A DNA stretch of 64,000 nt from Chryseobacterium sp. (lineage in GTDB: Bacteria > Bacteroidota > Bacteroidia > Flavobacteriales > Weeksellaceae): positions 30,905 through 94,904 of the forward strand of contig JAPUEB010000017.1 of assembly GCA_027492795.1 (NCBI GenBank). The letters are read 5' to 3'. A program made the translations under genes and the position numbers. Below are positions 25,601 to 33,518 of this stretch, in pieces. Under the pieces are notes generated by a model that was not told the origin of the DNA, did not search any database, and saw only the letters and a program-made list of their open reading frames with translations. How positions within the stretch are numbered: position 1 is the first letter of the stretch; each line of letters opens with the position of its first letter.

Positions 25601-25914
25601 CTTCCAACATCGATGGCGATTACAACTTATATTCTGAAGCCGGAACTCCACTCATTAAAGCAAAATATAAAAAAGGCTTTATAGAGGGTGAGAGACAGAT
25701 TTTTTTGGATAACGGAAAAATATACTTATCGGAAACGCTGATTAATGGCAACTACGAAGGAAAAAGAAAAATTTTCTACGAAAACGGAAAAGTAAAAATA
25801 GAAGCCGACTATGTGCACGATTATCTGCACGGAAACTATGTAGAATACGATGCTAATGGGAAAATTATACTCAATAAAAAGTATGATTATGACGTTTTGG
25901 TAGGGTACAACTAA
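22684..25914 (+). CDS. exported TPR plus MORN-like repeat protein
   Basis: 1076 aa with a signal peptide (MKKIYISAFLLSALFISAQ). Residues ~20-190 form TPR-type helical repeats (NAYDDSGNGEKSIETYNEGL, YYNRGVTLVKQKKNKEALEDF). From ~345 to the end there are more than twenty repeats with the consensus xYYxNGxxK.xxx.x.xGxxxGxx, the bacterial MORN-variant/YwqK type. Such repeats form extended beta-sheets; the role is unknown, perhaps a surface or envelope scaffold. It is followed after 9 bp by a transglutaminase-like protein and then another DUF3857 protein, so these three form an operon. Confidence 0.85.
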   Translation: MKKIYISAFLLSALFISAQKYKSTNDSIYQKAVEFLNKDEFDKGIGLLNTISKYSPEAHEANFERIRALYGKKKHSEVIGELKKIDLQTLDREQLINYYYLLGNAYDDSGNGEKSIETYNEGLKSFPNAYLLYYNRGVTLVKQKKNKEALEDFQKSIQIYPNYPKSHYFAGLIALENGNLAEGTLAVATSILFDGRGVITTEAIKSLNEIVSQKYNEPEDSFAIEGSDAFSSIETVLRKQYALNKDYKLNSQMDFPVVRQLQAIISEVPKIKERKGFFAKQYLDFYTQLWNNNQFENFSYALFNNFDNKDIKNLVSKKSKDVKSFSEWLVPTAFKTIITTEKNGERVYVVSEGEYIGYGKNVNDKKNGPWLYNYSFGDKAVDVNFVNGQKTSSTFYHKNGKIANKLTYKNDVLNGTVEYFYDNGNPEIKKVFINDKQVDKQETYYYLGGTKCTTGVKDDKKEGYETCFYSNGNKKSSYNYQSGNAEGNGQEFYPDGAVKSTAIFVKNYYNGERKTFFPDKKPENIETYTNGKASGEHKSFSANGDVASVVTLDKNKDVSYIVKYIGKYKSEERFFENGRQTKQIDYLMNKPFLEYLFEGKAGEEYISFYKTYDENGKSSPEIKIEKNKPFEIKTPYGNTHFSGMYNKNGKKQGEWKIYNMVSGIYENHTYYEDGKQVNKYEEFFANGNPKLLITIANEKKNGPYITYYENGKKSSEYTFVNDVENGEIKLYYNNGKLKSAYFLNDGDIEGTIENYDLDGKLSKKSIFVNGESVKDDFYYNDKLVNSIDYNKQGKAKYASKTDNEFTEGTIKNGSFEGSYTLVSKKNEKIFETSVTGGKKYGEGINYNPNGSKYIVTSYLNNETYGDYTSYDLYGRIYSKSKYYHDLEYGPFEKYLPSGKKYIESQYFEDKRHGQEKIIGSNGEILVTLNYDNGNLVSYQQQGEAAPTLVKNGNASIKANYKNGKLGIEYNIVASNIDGDYNLYSEAGTPLIKAKYKKGFIEGERQIFLDNGKIYLSETLINGNYEGKRKIFYENGKVKIEADYVHDYLHGNYVEYDANGKIILNKKYDYDVLVGYN

Positions 25915-25923
25915 CAATACAAG

Positions 25924-27870
25924 ATGAAAAAAATACAAATAATTTCCAAAATTTTCCAAGCTTCTTTGGTGATGCTTACCGGAAGTGTTCTTCTGGCGCA
26001 AAACCAAAATTTGGAATTTTACAAAAAAAAATATCCCAACATTGGGGAAATCATTCTCAGTCAGTCTGAAACCCTATTTATTACGGTAAAGGACGATAAA
26101 CTGGATATTTCTTCAAACAGCTTCGAGGAATCTTATATTATTGATGAGGATGTACAGAAACGCAGGTCAATAGGGGGCGTTCCCTACTCCACTTTTCAGG
26201 AAATAAAGGAAATTCAGGCATTCACATTAGTTCCGAGTGGCAACAATAAATTCAAAAAAATTGAAATAAAAGATTTCAAAATTGTTCCCGACAGGAATTC
26301 CCGAACATTTCATGATGATTATAAACTGAAACAGTTCGATTATCCGCAGCTTTCTTTGGGCGCAAAAAAAACGCTCGCGGTTACCAAAAATTTTCCGGAA
26401 CCCCGCTTAATTTCGGGTGAAATGTTTATGGCGGGATTTCCTGTGGAACATAAAGAGTTTTCGGTGATGGCGGATAAAAGTGTGGATTTAGGATACAAAG
26501 TCTTCAACAACGAAAAACAAAAAATCCAGTTCTCGAAAGAAGAAAAAAACGGAAAAATACTTTACAAATGGACTGCGAAGGACATTCCGAAGTTTGCATA
26601 CGAAGAAAAAACGCCAAGTCCGCTCTACTACGCTCCGATGGTGGAAGTTTACATAAAAAGCTACACCACAAAAAAAGGAGATAAAAAAATGATTTTGAAT
26701 TCTTTGGAAGATTTGCACCGCCTTTATACCCACTACATAAAAGATGTAGGCGTAAATCCGGACAAAGAAATGGTGAATCTTGCCAACACGCTGAAACAAA
26801 AGCATACCAATGAGCTGGACCAAGTGAAAGAAATATATTATTGGGTAAAAAACAACATCAAATACATTGCTTTCGAGGACGGTTACGGCGGTTTTATCCC
26901 AAGAAACTCAAACGATGTTTTCACGAAAAGATACGGCGACTGCAAAGATATGTCTGCAATTATCTATACCATGATGAAATCTGCAGGAATAAAAAACGTT
27001 TACCTCACTTGGATTGGTTCTCGCGATAAACCCTTTAAATATGATGACATCCCTACGCAAATGGTAGATGACCACATGATTGTAACCTACCAAAATAACG
27101 GAAAAAACTATTTTCTGGATGGCACAAGTCGAGAAACTCCTTTTGGTTATCCCACTTCGTTCATCCAAGGAAAACAGGCGCTTCTGCATAAAGATGCCGA
27201 TAAATATGAACTGGTAACCGTTCCTGTTTTTGGCGCAGAAAAAAGTGTGCGCGAAGATAAAATAAACCTTGTTTTGCAAGAAAGCAAAATCGTTGGAAAA
27301 GCCGTTACAGAACTTACCGGATATGAAAGAGATAACTTTCTTTATACCTTGCAGGACAAATCGGGGTTCCAGCGAACCAGCTTCCTGAAAGAATATTTAG
27401 AATTGGGAAGCAACAAATTTATTATCGAAAAAAGCGACATCGAAAACCGAGAAAACCGAGAATCCCCTTTAAAAATAAACTACGATTTCTCTTTGGATAA
27501 TTATGCCATAACAGCAGGAAATGAAATTTACATCAATCTCGCCCTGAACAAATTGGATGACATAAAAACCTTGGACGAAAAGCGACAGTACGACTATGAA
27601 ATTGATAATACCTATACCTACAGTTCTGTAACAAAAATAGACGTTCCGAAAGGATATAAAGTAACTTCCCTACCAAAAAATACAAAAATGGAATCGCCGG
27701 AATTTTCTTACCAAATAGAATATTCTAAAAAACCTGAATCTGTAGAAATGATGATGAAAGTAAGCATTAATTACCTTATTTTGAAAAAGGAAAATATAAG
27801 CAAATGGAATACTTTTGTGAACAGCCTTAATGAAAGCATGAGCGAATCCATCTCCATTCAAAAAAATTAA
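25924..27870 (+). CDS. exported DUF3857/transglutaminase-like protein
   Basis: 648 aa with an N-terminal signal (hydrophobic stretch ending VLLAQNQ). DUF3857 covers roughly residues 60-240 and the transglutaminase-like domain ~290-420. The catalytic triad is intact: Cys340 in RYGDCKDMSAI, His384 in DDHMIVTY and Asp399 in FLDGTSR. Such proteins may be cysteine peptidases or cross-linking enzymes in the periplasm; the substrate is unknown. It has a 9-bp gap to the MORN-like gene and a 16-bp gap to the next. Confidence 0.9.
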   Translation: MKKIQIISKIFQASLVMLTGSVLLAQNQNLEFYKKKYPNIGEIILSQSETLFITVKDDKLDISSNSFEESYIIDEDVQKRRSIGGVPYSTFQEIKEIQAFTLVPSGNNKFKKIEIKDFKIVPDRNSRTFHDDYKLKQFDYPQLSLGAKKTLAVTKNFPEPRLISGEMFMAGFPVEHKEFSVMADKSVDLGYKVFNNEKQKIQFSKEEKNGKILYKWTAKDIPKFAYEEKTPSPLYYAPMVEVYIKSYTTKKGDKKMILNSLEDLHRLYTHYIKDVGVNPDKEMVNLANTLKQKHTNELDQVKEIYYWVKNNIKYIAFEDGYGGFIPRNSNDVFTKRYGDCKDMSAIIYTMMKSAGIKNVYLTWIGSRDKPFKYDDIPTQMVDDHMIVTYQNNGKNYFLDGTSRETPFGYPTSFIQGKQALLHKDADKYELVTVPVFGAEKSVREDKINLVLQESKIVGKAVTELTGYERDNFLYTLQDKSGFQRTSFLKEYLELGSNKFIIEKSDIENRENRESPLKINYDFSLDNYAITAGNEIYINLALNKLDDIKTLDEKRQYDYEIDNTYTYSSVTKIDVPKGYKVTSLPKNTKMESPEFSYQIEYSKKPESVEMMMKVSINYLILKKENISKWNTFVNSLNESMSESISIQKN

Positions 27871-27886
27871 AAAAAAATAAAAAAAT

Positions 27887-29830
27887 ATGAAAAAAGCATC
27901 AATACTTTTGTTCTCGGTGATGTGTTTTCTGATGGATGCACAGGAATACAAAAACTACGACTGGGGAAAACCTGAAACCTATAAACCTGCTGAAAATGAG
28001 AAAGATTTAGGAAAAATTGTGTTTTTCAACAAAACCATTTCCGAATTTACCATCGATGGCAAGGAAAACTATGATTACCTTATCCGCCACATCAAAACGT
28101 TTGTAAACTCCGACGAGGCTATCGAAAAAAACAACAAAGTCTATATTCCTTTGAGAAGCCAAAACGAAGAAATTGTAAAGCAGAAAATTCGGGTAATAAA
28201 ACCAAACGGCACCACGGTGGAAATGAAGGACAGCGACGTTATGGAATCTGTGGACGAAAGAACCCGTACAAAAATGAAGTATTTCGCACTAAAAGGTCTT
28301 GAAAAAAACGCTGTTATAGAACAACTTGTGGTAACAAAACTTGTCCCAAGGCTCTCCGGAACTACCATTCTTTTACAAGATGAAGATTTGAATAAAAACA
28401 TTTCTTATGAGCTTATTTATCCAAAACATTTAGAATTTGCAGTAAAATCTTACAGCAATTTACCGGAATTTACCACCTCTACAACTGCCTACAAAGATAA
28501 AATCAGCAAAAAACTGGAAGTAGCTTCTATACCTGCTCTTCATGATGAGGAATATGCCAATTACAACGCAAATGCGCAAAAATTTTCCTATAAATTGGCG
28601 GCAAACTATTACACCGGAAAAAAAGATTTGTTCGGCTACAAGCAATACACCGAAGACATTTTTAAAATAATTGATGAAAAACCCGACTCCAAAACCGACC
28701 GCGAAGTGGAGAAGTTTGTAAAATTAATTCCTACCGGAAATTCCGTTCAGGAAAAAATTTACAACGTGGAAAAATACATCAAAAAGAACATCAATTACGA
28801 CGAACACGCCGATGAAATAGACATTGCGACTACGCTGAAAAATAAATCTGCCAATTCTTTGGGAATGTATCGCCTTTACGATGCGGTATTCAACAAAATG
28901 AACATCAAACATCAGCCGATTTTGGTTTCAGACCGTTTTAAAACTCCGATTGACCCAAAGTTTGAGCTGTATAAAAGTTTGGACGATTTTGCGATTTATT
29001 TCCCTGAAACGAAAGGTTACATCGCACCATCGGAAATTGATGTAAGATATCCGAATTTGCCTTTCAGATGGACCAATTCTAACGCATTGTTCCTTTCAAA
29101 AACAGAATTTGGCGGCGCTTCCATTCCCGATTACGACATTAGAAAAATACCAACTCCCAGTGTAGAATTTACGCACGATGAAATGGATATCAATATTGAT
29201 TTCACCAAAAATGCTGTAAAACCGAGCGTTAAAACAAGAATTCAGTTCAACGGATATTCTGCGATGGGAATTCAGCCTTACTACGATTTTGTTCCTACGG
29301 AAAACATTCCGATGTTCGAGAAAGACCTTGCCGAAAACTATACCGGACAAAAAGAAAACGTAAAAATTACCGCCGAAAACAAAGGCTTGGAAAACGCTTC
29401 AAAACCTTTCATCTTCAATGCAGAATTTGAAGGAAACAGCCTTGTAGAAAAAGTGGGCGACAAAATTTTGTTCAAACTGGGACAAACTATCGGAAGACAG
29501 ACCGAACTTTACCAAAAAGACAAAAGACAAATGCCACTGGAAATCCGTTATCCTCACGCTTACAAAAGAACGATTACCATTAAGCTTCCGGCAGGATATT
29601 CAGCGAAAAATATAGACCAAATCGACTCCAATTTTGTAGTAAATAATAACGGAACAGAATCTGCAAAATTTTCTACCAATTACGAAGTAAAAGGCAGTGA
29701 AATAGTAATTAACAACGTAGAATTTTACAAAGATGTGGAACTACCGATCACCGCTTATGACAACTATGTAAAAGTAATCAATGCAGCGGCAGATTTCAAT
29801 AAAATTGTGCTGGTTTTGGAGAAAAAATAA
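27887..29830 (+). CDS. exported DUF3857 protein, paralogue without the catalytic cysteine
   Basis: 647 aa with a signal peptide (MKKASILLFSVMCFLMDAQ). It is collinear with its upstream neighbour (DUF3857 N-terminal domain, transglutaminase-like middle, beta-rich C-terminus), but the mature protein has no cysteine at all; where the neighbour has GDCKD, this one has KSANSLGMYRL. It is therefore a likely non-catalytic partner or scaffold. The conserved tandem order with the MORN-like protein suggests that the three act together. Confidence 0.85.
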   Translation: MKKASILLFSVMCFLMDAQEYKNYDWGKPETYKPAENEKDLGKIVFFNKTISEFTIDGKENYDYLIRHIKTFVNSDEAIEKNNKVYIPLRSQNEEIVKQKIRVIKPNGTTVEMKDSDVMESVDERTRTKMKYFALKGLEKNAVIEQLVVTKLVPRLSGTTILLQDEDLNKNISYELIYPKHLEFAVKSYSNLPEFTTSTTAYKDKISKKLEVASIPALHDEEYANYNANAQKFSYKLAANYYTGKKDLFGYKQYTEDIFKIIDEKPDSKTDREVEKFVKLIPTGNSVQEKIYNVEKYIKKNINYDEHADEIDIATTLKNKSANSLGMYRLYDAVFNKMNIKHQPILVSDRFKTPIDPKFELYKSLDDFAIYFPETKGYIAPSEIDVRYPNLPFRWTNSNALFLSKTEFGGASIPDYDIRKIPTPSVEFTHDEMDINIDFTKNAVKPSVKTRIQFNGYSAMGIQPYYDFVPTENIPMFEKDLAENYTGQKENVKITAENKGLENASKPFIFNAEFEGNSLVEKVGDKILFKLGQTIGRQTELYQKDKRQMPLEIRYPHAYKRTITIKLPAGYSAKNIDQIDSNFVVNNNGTESAKFSTNYEVKGSEIVINNVEFYKDVELPITAYDNYVKVINAAADFNKIVLVLEKK

Positions 29831-29842
29831 TTAAAAAAAAAT

Positions 29843-29984
29843 AACCACAAAAGACACAAACGTTTAAAAGTTTAAAAATCAACTTGTTAAAGGAAAAATA
29901 AGATTTCTGTGCAGACTTATTTTAACTTTTAAAAAAAATTAATTACATCTTTGATAATCAAGTACTTTTGTGACTTTTGTGGTT
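29843..29984. repeat. inverted repeat with AACCACAAAAG ends
   Basis: AACCACAAAAG at the left and CTTTTGTGGTT at the right are exact reverse complements, 142 bp end to end, directly after the DUF3857 operon. It resembles the CACAAAG element at 18421-18566. Confidence 0.7.
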
Positions 29985-30110
29985 AAAAATTAATTTTTTG
30001 TCATGTAATAAAAGAGATTATATTTAACTTAAATATTTATTACCTCAAAAGGCACAAAAGTTTTTATGATTATCATTTTTCATTGTCTCTCGGAAACTAA
30101 TTTTCTTCAT

Positions 30111-30168
30111 TTTCCCCAGCCCTAAAGGGAGTGAAGAAAATCAATTTCCTCCCTTTAGGGCTGGGGAA
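30111..30168. repeat. near-perfect palindrome, CCCTAAAGGG family
   Basis: The left arm (30111-30131) starts TTTCCCCAGCCCTAAAGGG; the right arm (30149-30168) ends CTTTAGGGCTGGGGAAA. The 20-bp arms pair along their whole length around a 17-nt centre. Best-preserved copy in the window. Confidence 0.85.
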
Positions 30169-30220
30169 AAAAAATTGATTTTTCAAAATGTTGATAATTA
30201 CCTCAAAAATCAAATATTTT

Positions 30221-30260
30221 CAAACAATTTCAAACAATTTCAAACAAAATCAAACAACTC
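30221..30260. repeat. four 10-bp tandem repeats (CAAACAATTT) before ppx
   Basis: Units CAAACAATTT, CAAACAATTT, CAAACAAAAT and CAAACAACTC, ending 16 bp before the ppx start. The gap 29831-30276 otherwise holds only the two palindromes. Confidence 0.75.
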
Positions 30261-30276
30261 AAACCAAAAGAACCAG

Positions 30277-31164
30277 ATGAAAATCGCAGCAATAGACATA
30301 GGAAGTAACGCAGCAAGACTGCTGATTACAGAAGTGAAGGAAGAAAAAAAAGGAAAACCGGAATATACAAAACTGAATCTTCTGAGGATTCCGCTGCGAC
30401 TGGGAATGGACGTTTTTACCAAAGGAGAAATTGGTCCCGAAAGAGAAAAAATGGTGATAGATTCCATGAAAGTTTTTTCGGATTTGATGAAAATTTACCA
30501 AGTGGAACATTACCGCGCTTGTGCAACTTCCGCGATGCGTGATGCGAAAAACGGCAATAAAATCCGCGAAGCCGTGAAAAAAACTTCCGGAATTGATATT
30601 GAAATTATTACCGGCGACGAAGAAGCCACTTTAATTTACGAAAACCATGTTGCAGAAGGACTCGACAAAGATTTTGCCTATCTTTATGTAGATGTTGGCG
30701 GTGGTTCTACGGAACTCACTTTCTACGAAAACGGAAAAATGAAGTATGAAAAATCTTTTAATATCGGAACCATTCGTTTGCTGAATAATCTCGTTACAGA
30801 AGACCATTGGAAAGATTTGAAAGAGGAAATCCGAAAAAATATTAACAGCAAAAAACCAATTGTCGCGATTGGTTCCGGCGGAAACATCAACAAAGTGTTC
30901 TCGATGAGCAAAACGAAGGACGGAAAACCCCTCTTTTTATCCGGTTTAAAGACTTCCTACAAAGAATTAAGCGCACTCACCGTTCCCGAAAGAATGGCAA
31001 AACACAACCTTCGCGAAGACCGCGCCGATGTTTTGGTTCCCGCCCTTGAAATATTTGTAAAAGTGATGACTTGGAGCGACATCAATAAAATTTTTGTGCC
31101 GAAAATTTCCGTTGCCGATGGTTTGGTGCATAATATTTATGATAATTTGAAAAAGAAAAAGTGA
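30277..31164 (+). CDS. ppx: Ppx/GppA-family exopolyphosphatase
   Basis: 295 aa from the ATG at 30277 (MKIAAIDIGSNAARL); the frame reaches 30175 but only through repeats. Acetate/sugar kinase/actin-fold phosphatase that removes terminal phosphate from polyphosphate or acts on pppGpp. The phosphate-1 loop AIDIGSNAARL and the second loop VDVGGGSTELTFY are intact. It is a short form with only the N-terminal catalytic module, the usual size in Bacteroidota. It closes the segment begun by ppk1. Confidence 0.93.
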   Translation: MKIAAIDIGSNAARLLITEVKEEKKGKPEYTKLNLLRIPLRLGMDVFTKGEIGPEREKMVIDSMKVFSDLMKIYQVEHYRACATSAMRDAKNGNKIREAVKKTSGIDIEIITGDEEATLIYENHVAEGLDKDFAYLYVDVGGGSTELTFYENGKMKYEKSFNIGTIRLLNNLVTEDHWKDLKEEIRKNINSKKPIVAIGSGGNINKVFSMSKTKDGKPLFLSGLKTSYKELSALTVPERMAKHNLREDRADVLVPALEIFVKVMTWSDINKIFVPKISVADGLVHNIYDNLKKKK

Positions 31165-31178
31165 AATAATCTGCATTA

Positions 31179-32363
31179 TTGAAATCTTTACAAAGCGAGT
31201 TTAAAACCATTTCCACATCCGAAAAATTATTATTGGGATGTTTTTTCTTGTTTTATTTTGGGATTGGATTTTTGTTTGCGCACAAAACAACACTCGTTTA
31301 TCATCCAAAATACATTCACGATTTATATTTGGGATTCGACAATACGTTGCACAATACAAGTTTTGTTCGACACCCTTTGCTGAAAATAATTGCAATATTT
31401 ATCAATACCGTTTTCTCTTTTTTAAAAGACAAATCTTATCTTATTATTCTAATTTGCAGCACTTTATTCAGTTTTCATTTGCTGATCATCTTCCGTTATT
31501 TGAAGAACATTATTGGTTTAAGCAGTATCAATTCTGTATTAGTTTTAGCACTTTATTCAGTTTTTAGCACTTGTTTGATTCTCAGTTTTACATTTGAATC
31601 TTATGTTTTTTCTTTGTTTTTTCTATCTTTTTACATCTATGTTACAAGTTGGTTTAGACGAAGAAAAGAAACAGTGCCAAATTCAGTTTTTTATGGTTCT
31701 GCAATTTTGGTAGGCGGAATTACGGTGACGAATGTTGTGAAGGTTTTTGCGGGAATTTTTGATGCTGATAAAAAAGTGATATTAAAGAGAATAGCAGTCT
31801 TAATAATATTTTCTGTAATAATTTTCTTGTTATTTAGGAATCAAATCATTCAATCACTGCAACATACATCAAATTATATCGCAAAATCGGATGATTTTTT
31901 ACGTGAAAGTTTTTACTACTTTTTTGGAGGGCAAATTTTATTTCCAGATTTGGTGATTGTAGATATTGATTATGAAAATTTGGGACTTATAAAAACAGTC
32001 TCTGCGATTTTCCCAAAAGGAATTTTAAAAACATTGGTTATTTTCAATTTTTTGATTTTAATGCTGATTTCATTGATTGTCAATCGCAAAAACCGTAATG
32101 TTCAAATGATATTTTTGATGTTTTTAGTTGATATTGTGATTCATTTAATTGTAAAATTAGGAATTAATGAAGCCTATATTTTTGGTGGGAACTTCATTTT
32201 TATTATTCCACTACTTTTAGGGTTTTTGGTGAAATCTGTTTCTCAAAAATTTAGAAAAGTCTTAATTATCAATATTTTAACATTAATTCCGATTGTTTTT
32301 TTCTTAAATTTTTCAGAATTGAAATTCTTGTTTGAATTTGGACAGAATTTTTATTCAAAATAA
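31179..32363 (+). CDS. polytopic membrane protein of unknown function
   Basis: 394 aa, about ten transmembrane helices, starting TTG at 31179, 15 bp after ppx. The loop between the first two helices has HKTTLVYHPKYIHDLYLGFD, which resembles the substrate loops of DUF6080/GT39-like membrane proteins, but no catalytic residue can be named. It may be co-transcribed with ppx. Its stop codon abuts that of the convergent acidic protein. Confidence 0.7.
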   Translation: MKSLQSEFKTISTSEKLLLGCFFLFYFGIGFLFAHKTTLVYHPKYIHDLYLGFDNTLHNTSFVRHPLLKIIAIFINTVFSFLKDKSYLIILICSTLFSFHLLIIFRYLKNIIGLSSINSVLVLALYSVFSTCLILSFTFESYVFSLFFLSFYIYVTSWFRRRKETVPNSVFYGSAILVGGITVTNVVKVFAGIFDADKKVILKRIAVLIIFSVIIFLLFRNQIIQSLQHTSNYIAKSDDFLRESFYYFFGGQILFPDLVIVDIDYENLGLIKTVSAIFPKGILKTLVIFNFLILMLISLIVNRKNRNVQMIFLMFLVDIVIHLIVKLGINEAYIFGGNFIFIIPLLLGFLVKSVSQKFRKVLIINILTLIPIVFFLNFSELKFLFEFGQNFYSK

Positions 32364-32906
32364 TCAATCGCTTTCTTCATCAAAAGGATTTGCATCGTCA
32401 TCATCAAAATCCTCAAAATCCTCTGGATTGAAAGGAAAATCATTGTCATCATCTCCATCTAAAAAGTTAAGTTCATCATCACGCTGAACATAATCTTGTG
32501 GAATTCCCGGCGGATTGAAAAGCCCCCATTCATCAACAATGAATTTTTTCGGGTCAAAACTTGCAACCCATTCTCTAAAAAGCAAGCGAAATTCCTCTAA
32601 TTGCTGTCGCACAATTTTATAATAATCCGCTTCCTCGAAACCAAACATCCGCAAACTGTGGTACAAAACCATCAGTTCTCTCGCACATTTTCTAATGATG
32701 GCGGCATTTTCCATTCTAATATCCCACAAATCCGCACCGTGTGCTCCCGCCAATTTTGCCTGAATGACCATCGCATTTTCCATAATGTGCGATTTGGTGT
32801 GTTGCAAATATTCGTTTTCATCTGGAATTAAATCGCAGATGGTTTTTACGGTTTTGTAAATTTCTTCGGATTTTTTGAAAATTGGGGTGTCGCGGTATTT
32901 GTCCAT
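32364..32906 (-). CDS. conserved acidic-tailed protein of unknown function
   Basis: 180 aa, no signal peptide. Residues ~8-120 look all-helical (SEEIYKTVKTICDLIP, LMVLYHSLRMFGFE), reminiscent of small four-helix-bundle proteins such as the S23/Avd group; this is a guess. The last ~45 residues are very acidic (DGDDDNDF, DFDDDDANPF). Both ends look conserved, but I do not recognise a family. It is convergent and back-to-back with the membrane protein gene (stops adjacent). Confidence 0.65.
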   Translation of the reverse strand: MDKYRDTPIFKKSEEIYKTVKTICDLIPDENEYLQHTKSHIMENAMVIQAKLAGAHGADLWDIRMENAAIIRKCARELMVLYHSLRMFGFEEADYYKIVRQQLEEFRLLFREWVASFDPKKFIVDEWGLFNPPGIPQDYVQRDDELNFLDGDDDNDFPFNPEDFEDFDDDDANPFDEESD

Positions 32907-33019
32907 GTATTTTTAATTTTTGGGAATTTAAAAATACGAATATTTTGGAGAGAAAGGTTTTAGATTATTTCAATTTTTTTTGTTTTTTTGTGATAGAGTG
33001 AGTGATAGAATGGTGTAAT

Positions 33020-33090
33020 GATGGAATGATGGAGTGATGGAGTGATGGAGTGATGGAGTGATGGAGTGATGGAGTGATGGAGTGATGGAG
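33020..33090. repeat. 8-bp tandem repeat, about nine copies
   Basis: Unit GATGGAGT repeated head to tail, the first copy with one change. It lies between the acidic protein gene and the palindrome cluster; the short ORF over it is not a gene. Confidence 0.9.
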
Positions 33091-33106
33091 AATTTAACCA
33101 ATAGGT

Positions 33107-33222
33107 CGCGCCTCTGGCGCTCCGCAAATCCGTTTAATATTTTTTCTACCAACATTTCACGCCTCTGGCGTTTTTCTTCTTGCTTTGTATTTTTTTCTAC
33201 CAATATTCCGCGCCTCTGGCGC
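33107..33222. repeat. three copies of a CGCCTCTGGCG palindrome
   Basis: CGCGCCTCTGGCGC at 33107-33120, ACGCCTCTGGCG at 33159-33170, and CGCGCCTCTGGCGC at 33209-33222, about 50 bp apart. Two are preceded by TTTTTCTACCAA-type sequence, so the whole unit was duplicated. Confidence 0.85.
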
Positions 33223-33431
33223 TCACTAAACCTAATGAAATATTTTTTTGTTGGAAAATCAAAAACATTTGTTAGGAAAATTCTAAAGAAAGCACCCTTT
33301 CTGAGTTTGAAACTCTGAAAGCATCTCTACAAAGATTATTTAGATTCCTACGGAATGACAAACTTTCTGTTTTTAGGGGTTGTTAAATATGAAGTTAAGT
33401 TATGACCTCTAAAAAATTATTCAGTATAAAT

Positions 33432-33483
33432 TTTGGCTAAAGCCAAATTTGGAATTCATAAAAAAAGTGGGCTAAAGCCCACT
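33432..33483. repeat. two palindromes of the GGCTAAAGCC family
   Basis: TTTGGCTAAAGCCAAA (33432-33447) and AGTGGGCTAAAGCCCACT (33466-33483) share the core GGCTAAAGCC. The second lies 36 bp downstream of the flotillin stop on the minus strand and could end that transcript. Between 33222 and 33432 nothing else was seen. Confidence 0.8.
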
Positions 33484-33518
33484 CCTATTGATCATTTCAC
33501 TTTAAAATATTTAAAATT

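Noticed and set aside
32970..33203. 77-aa minus-strand ORF
   Set aside because: It is the translation of the 8-bp tandem array and palindromes (repeated HHSITPSL); no real gene features.
33020..33222. CRISPR array
   Set aside because: The 8-bp units are contiguous without spacers and the three palindromes have no unique spacers of constant length with full repeats; no cas genes.
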